From the NCBI GenBank assembly GCA_049509675.1, contig JBEKZQ010000095.1, positions 1 through 17,752 of the forward strand: a DNA stretch of 17,752 bases. Reading direction: 5' to 3'. Positions 16,157 to 17,752 of this stretch are shown one piece after another (positions within the stretch are counted from its first letter, which is position 1; every line of letters starts with the position of its first letter). A model generated the notes under the pieces. The model was not told the DNA's origin. It saw nothing but the letters and a program-made list of their open reading frames with translations, and did not search any database. Made by a program: the position numbers and the translations under genes. The DNA comes from JBEKZQ01 sp049509675 (GTDB lineage: Bacteria > Planctomycetota > Planctomycetia > Pirellulales > Thermoguttaceae).

Positions 16157-16311
16157 GTGGGTGATGGCCATTCGGGCTTTTCGCGGGCGAGTTCCTGCAA
16201 GCCCTGCTTCTTGCGGACGGCCCGACAGTTTACAATGCTCCCCGGCAGGAAGCGCCCGGATGCACTCGCACGGAAGGCCAACCCCTCTCGCTCACTCCAA
16301 GGAGCCTCGAC

Positions 16312-17538
16312 ATGGATTGGACCCACGTGAATTGGCCGCTGTATGCCAAGCTCAGCGGCATGTACTTCTTCGAGTTCGCCGTGTGGGGCGCGTGGATGCC
16401 GGTGCTGGCAGTGCGGCTGTTGGGCCCGCTGAAGATGAGCGGGAAACAGATGGGTTGGATCTACGCCACCCTGCCGCTGGCGAGCCTGGTCGCGCCCCTG
16501 GCCGCCGGACACCTGGCCGACAGGTTCGTCGACGCCGGCTGGCTGCTCGTCGCCGCGCACCTGCTCGGCGCCGGATTGCTGTTGCTGGCCGCGCGGCTGG
16601 AGAAATTCCCCGCTCTGTTCCTGGTCATGTTGTTGTACTCGCTGTGCTACGGGGCTACGATCCCGCTGGCCAATGCCATGATCTTCCGCCACGCGCCGAC
16701 CGATCAGCAGCCGATGATCTTTATCTGGGCTCCGATCGCCTGGGCGCTGGCCGGCTACATGCTCACCGGGCTGCGGCAGTTGTCGCACGCGGAAGGCGAC
16801 GGCAGCGATTGTCTGAAGTTCGCCGCGCTGTTGTCGGCGGTGATGGGCCTGTTCTGCCTGGTCCTGCCGGCAACTCCTCCGCAAAGCCAAGGCACGCCGC
16901 TGCTGGAAGCCCTCTCGATGCTCGGCCAGTCCCAGTATCTCGTCTTCACGCTGGTCTCGCTGGTCGTGGCCGGCACCATACAGTTCTATTTCCTGGGCAC
17001 GGCCCCGTTCATGCAGTCGATCGGCATCGCCGCCAAGAACGTGCCCGCGGCCATGGCCTGCGCGCAGGCGGTCCAGGCGGTGGCCACGTTCTTCCTGCTG
17101 GGCGAGTTTTACAACCACTGGCCCGGCCCGGTGGGAACGCTGGTCGTCGGCGCGGCCAGTTGGGCCGTCTTGTACGCGGTCTACGTGTCGACCAAGGTGC
17201 GGTGGATCATCTTCATGTCGCAGGGGCTGCACGGGCTGGCGTATGTGCTGTTCATTATCGGCGGCTGGATGTTCGTGGCCGACGTGGCGTCCAAGAAGAT
17301 TGCCGGCTCGGCACAGGCGCTCATTTTCTTCGCCACCAGCGGCATCGGCGCGCTGCTGGGCACGCTGCTGGCGGGCGCGATCATGGATCGCTCTTCGGTA
17401 GGCGGGCAGTTCCAATGGCGAAAGGTGTTTGCCGTGCCCTTGTTGTGTACGGCCCTCGGGGCCCTCGTCTTGGCGGCCGTGGTTCACGACCCCGTGAAAC
17501 CGGCCCCGCCTCCGCCCGCCGCGGCCGCTCAGCGGTAA
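16312..17538 (+). CDS. MFS transporter, nucleoside:H+ symporter family (NupG/XapB-like)
   Basis: The product is a 408-residue inner-membrane protein with about 12 hydrophobic segments. It belongs to the proton-coupled nucleoside symporter branch of the major facilitator superfamily. The first helix carries MYFFEFAVWGAWMPVLAVRL (17-36), which resembles the QFFIWGAW pattern of NupG. The loop between helices 2 and 3 has GHLADRF (66-72), the family's form of MFS motif A. Later helices contain ALIFFATSGIGALLGTLLAG, also typical of this family. The start at ATG 16312 is supported by AAGGAG (16299-16304) 7 bases upstream. The tail ends in a Pro/Ala-rich cytoplasmic stretch. The likely role is uptake of nucleosides or related sugar compounds; the substrate is unproven. 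No nucleoside catabolic genes are adjacent. Confidence 0.85.
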   Translation: MDWTHVNWPLYAKLSGMYFFEFAVWGAWMPVLAVRLLGPLKMSGKQMGWIYATLPLASLVAPLAAGHLADRFVDAGWLLVAAHLLGAGLLLLAARLEKFPALFLVMLLYSLCYGATIPLANAMIFRHAPTDQQPMIFIWAPIAWALAGYMLTGLRQLSHAEGDGSDCLKFAALLSAVMGLFCLVLPATPPQSQGTPLLEALSMLGQSQYLVFTLVSLVVAGTIQFYFLGTAPFMQSIGIAAKNVPAAMACAQAVQAVATFFLLGEFYNHWPGPVGTLVVGAASWAVLYAVYVSTKVRWIIFMSQGLHGLAYVLFIIGGWMFVADVASKKIAGSAQALIFFATSGIGALLGTLLAGAIMDRSSVGGQFQWRKVFAVPLLCTALGALVLAAVVHDPVKPAPPPPAAAAQR

Positions 17539-17674
17539 CGGTCGGCGAGGAAATAACTGTCGCAATTTGTCGGGTGCGTTGGGGGAGGCGGCTCAAGGGA
17601 AGTCGCGAAAGGTGATTGAGCATGGTGTCTTGAATTGCCAAGATGTTATAGGGTAAGTTCGAGAGGAGGGGATA

Positions 17675-17752
17675 ATGACACCTCACCAACAGCGCGTATT
17701 GAAGTTCTTCGACGTCGAATTCGCAAGATATGTTCTCCCTGATCTTGATCAC
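17675..17752 (+). CDS. N-terminal fragment of an unidentified gene, cut by the window edge
   Basis: An ATG at 17675 follows a strong Shine-Dalgarno (GAGGAGGGG, 17663-17671). The frame is open for 26 codons to the right edge, starting MTPHQQRVLKFFDVEFARYV. The 136-base gap from the transporter stop contains a TTATAG near 17646 that could serve as a -10, without a good -35. Too little is visible to name a family. An opposite-strand frame covers the same bases but has no supported start. Confidence 0.6.
   Translation, partial: MTPHQQRVLKFFDVEFARYVLPDLDH

Larger units (their letters stand above)
15710..16311. other. Divergent intergenic region upstream of the PEP-CTERM and transporter genes
   Basis: These 602 bases contain no convincing gene. 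The left third is the MITE-like repeat at 15741-15908. Near 16006-16024, CAAGGCTT and AAGCCCTTG form an imperfect hairpin. A dyad is present at 16121-16156. TACAAT at 16231-16236 could be a -10 box for the transporter, but the best upstream match (TTGCGG, 16211-16216) is spaced too closely at 14 bases. TTGACA at 16026-16031 has no partner -10 at normal spacing. Confidence 0.55.

Noticed and set aside
16042..17565. 507-codon minus-strand frame opposite the transporter
   Set aside because: Extreme Arg/Gln/His content typical of antisense to a GC-rich membrane protein gene.

Overview
This window is about 17.8 kb of GC-rich bacterial DNA. It most resembles a planctomycete, probably of the Pirellulales type. 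That assignment is inferred from gene content: a GldA/GldFG-type ABC exporter, a DUF1080 protein, a PEP-CTERM protein with an autotransporter-type beta-strand repeat, large secreted glycosidase-like proteins, and palindromic repeats between genes. No rRNA, tRNA or CRISPR array was seen. Many long reading frames opposite the real genes are GC-driven shadows.

Layout. Positions 1-3212 (minus strand) hold a two-gene ABC export operon: an ATPase (3212-2478), then a fused permease/GldG-like auxiliary protein (2428 to beyond the left edge) ending in an Ala/Lys/Glu/Pro repeat. Position 3511-3653 is a multi-hairpin palindromic repeat. L-aspartate oxidase NadB is encoded at 5370-3751 (minus). A second, different palindromic element lies at 5457-5589. 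A single-chain type IIG-like restriction-methylation enzyme follows at 5735-8791 (plus). Only 7 bases after its stop comes a secreted beta-rich protein of unknown function (8799-10190, plus).

This converges on a minus-strand series. Read in transcription order, the series is a PEP-CTERM surface protein (15709-14204), a tiny overlapping reading frame (14207-14061), a DUF1080 sugar-processing-like protein (13987-13271), and a 938-residue secreted protein related to alpha-galactosidases (13093-10277). A 168-base MITE-like element with near-perfect terminal inverted repeats sits at 15741-15908. A nucleoside:H+ symporter-family transporter is at 16312-17538 (plus), and a new plus-strand gene starts at 17675 and runs off the right edge.

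The minus-strand secreted genes and the convergent secreted protein look like part of a polysaccharide-handling set. The restriction enzyme is the only obvious defence gene, and I see no partner genes for it. I did not find a convincing new multi-gene system. The most unusual material is the three structured repeat elements, the near-contiguous pairing of a restriction enzyme with a secreted protein, and the altered active-site motif of the alpha-galactosidase-like protein.
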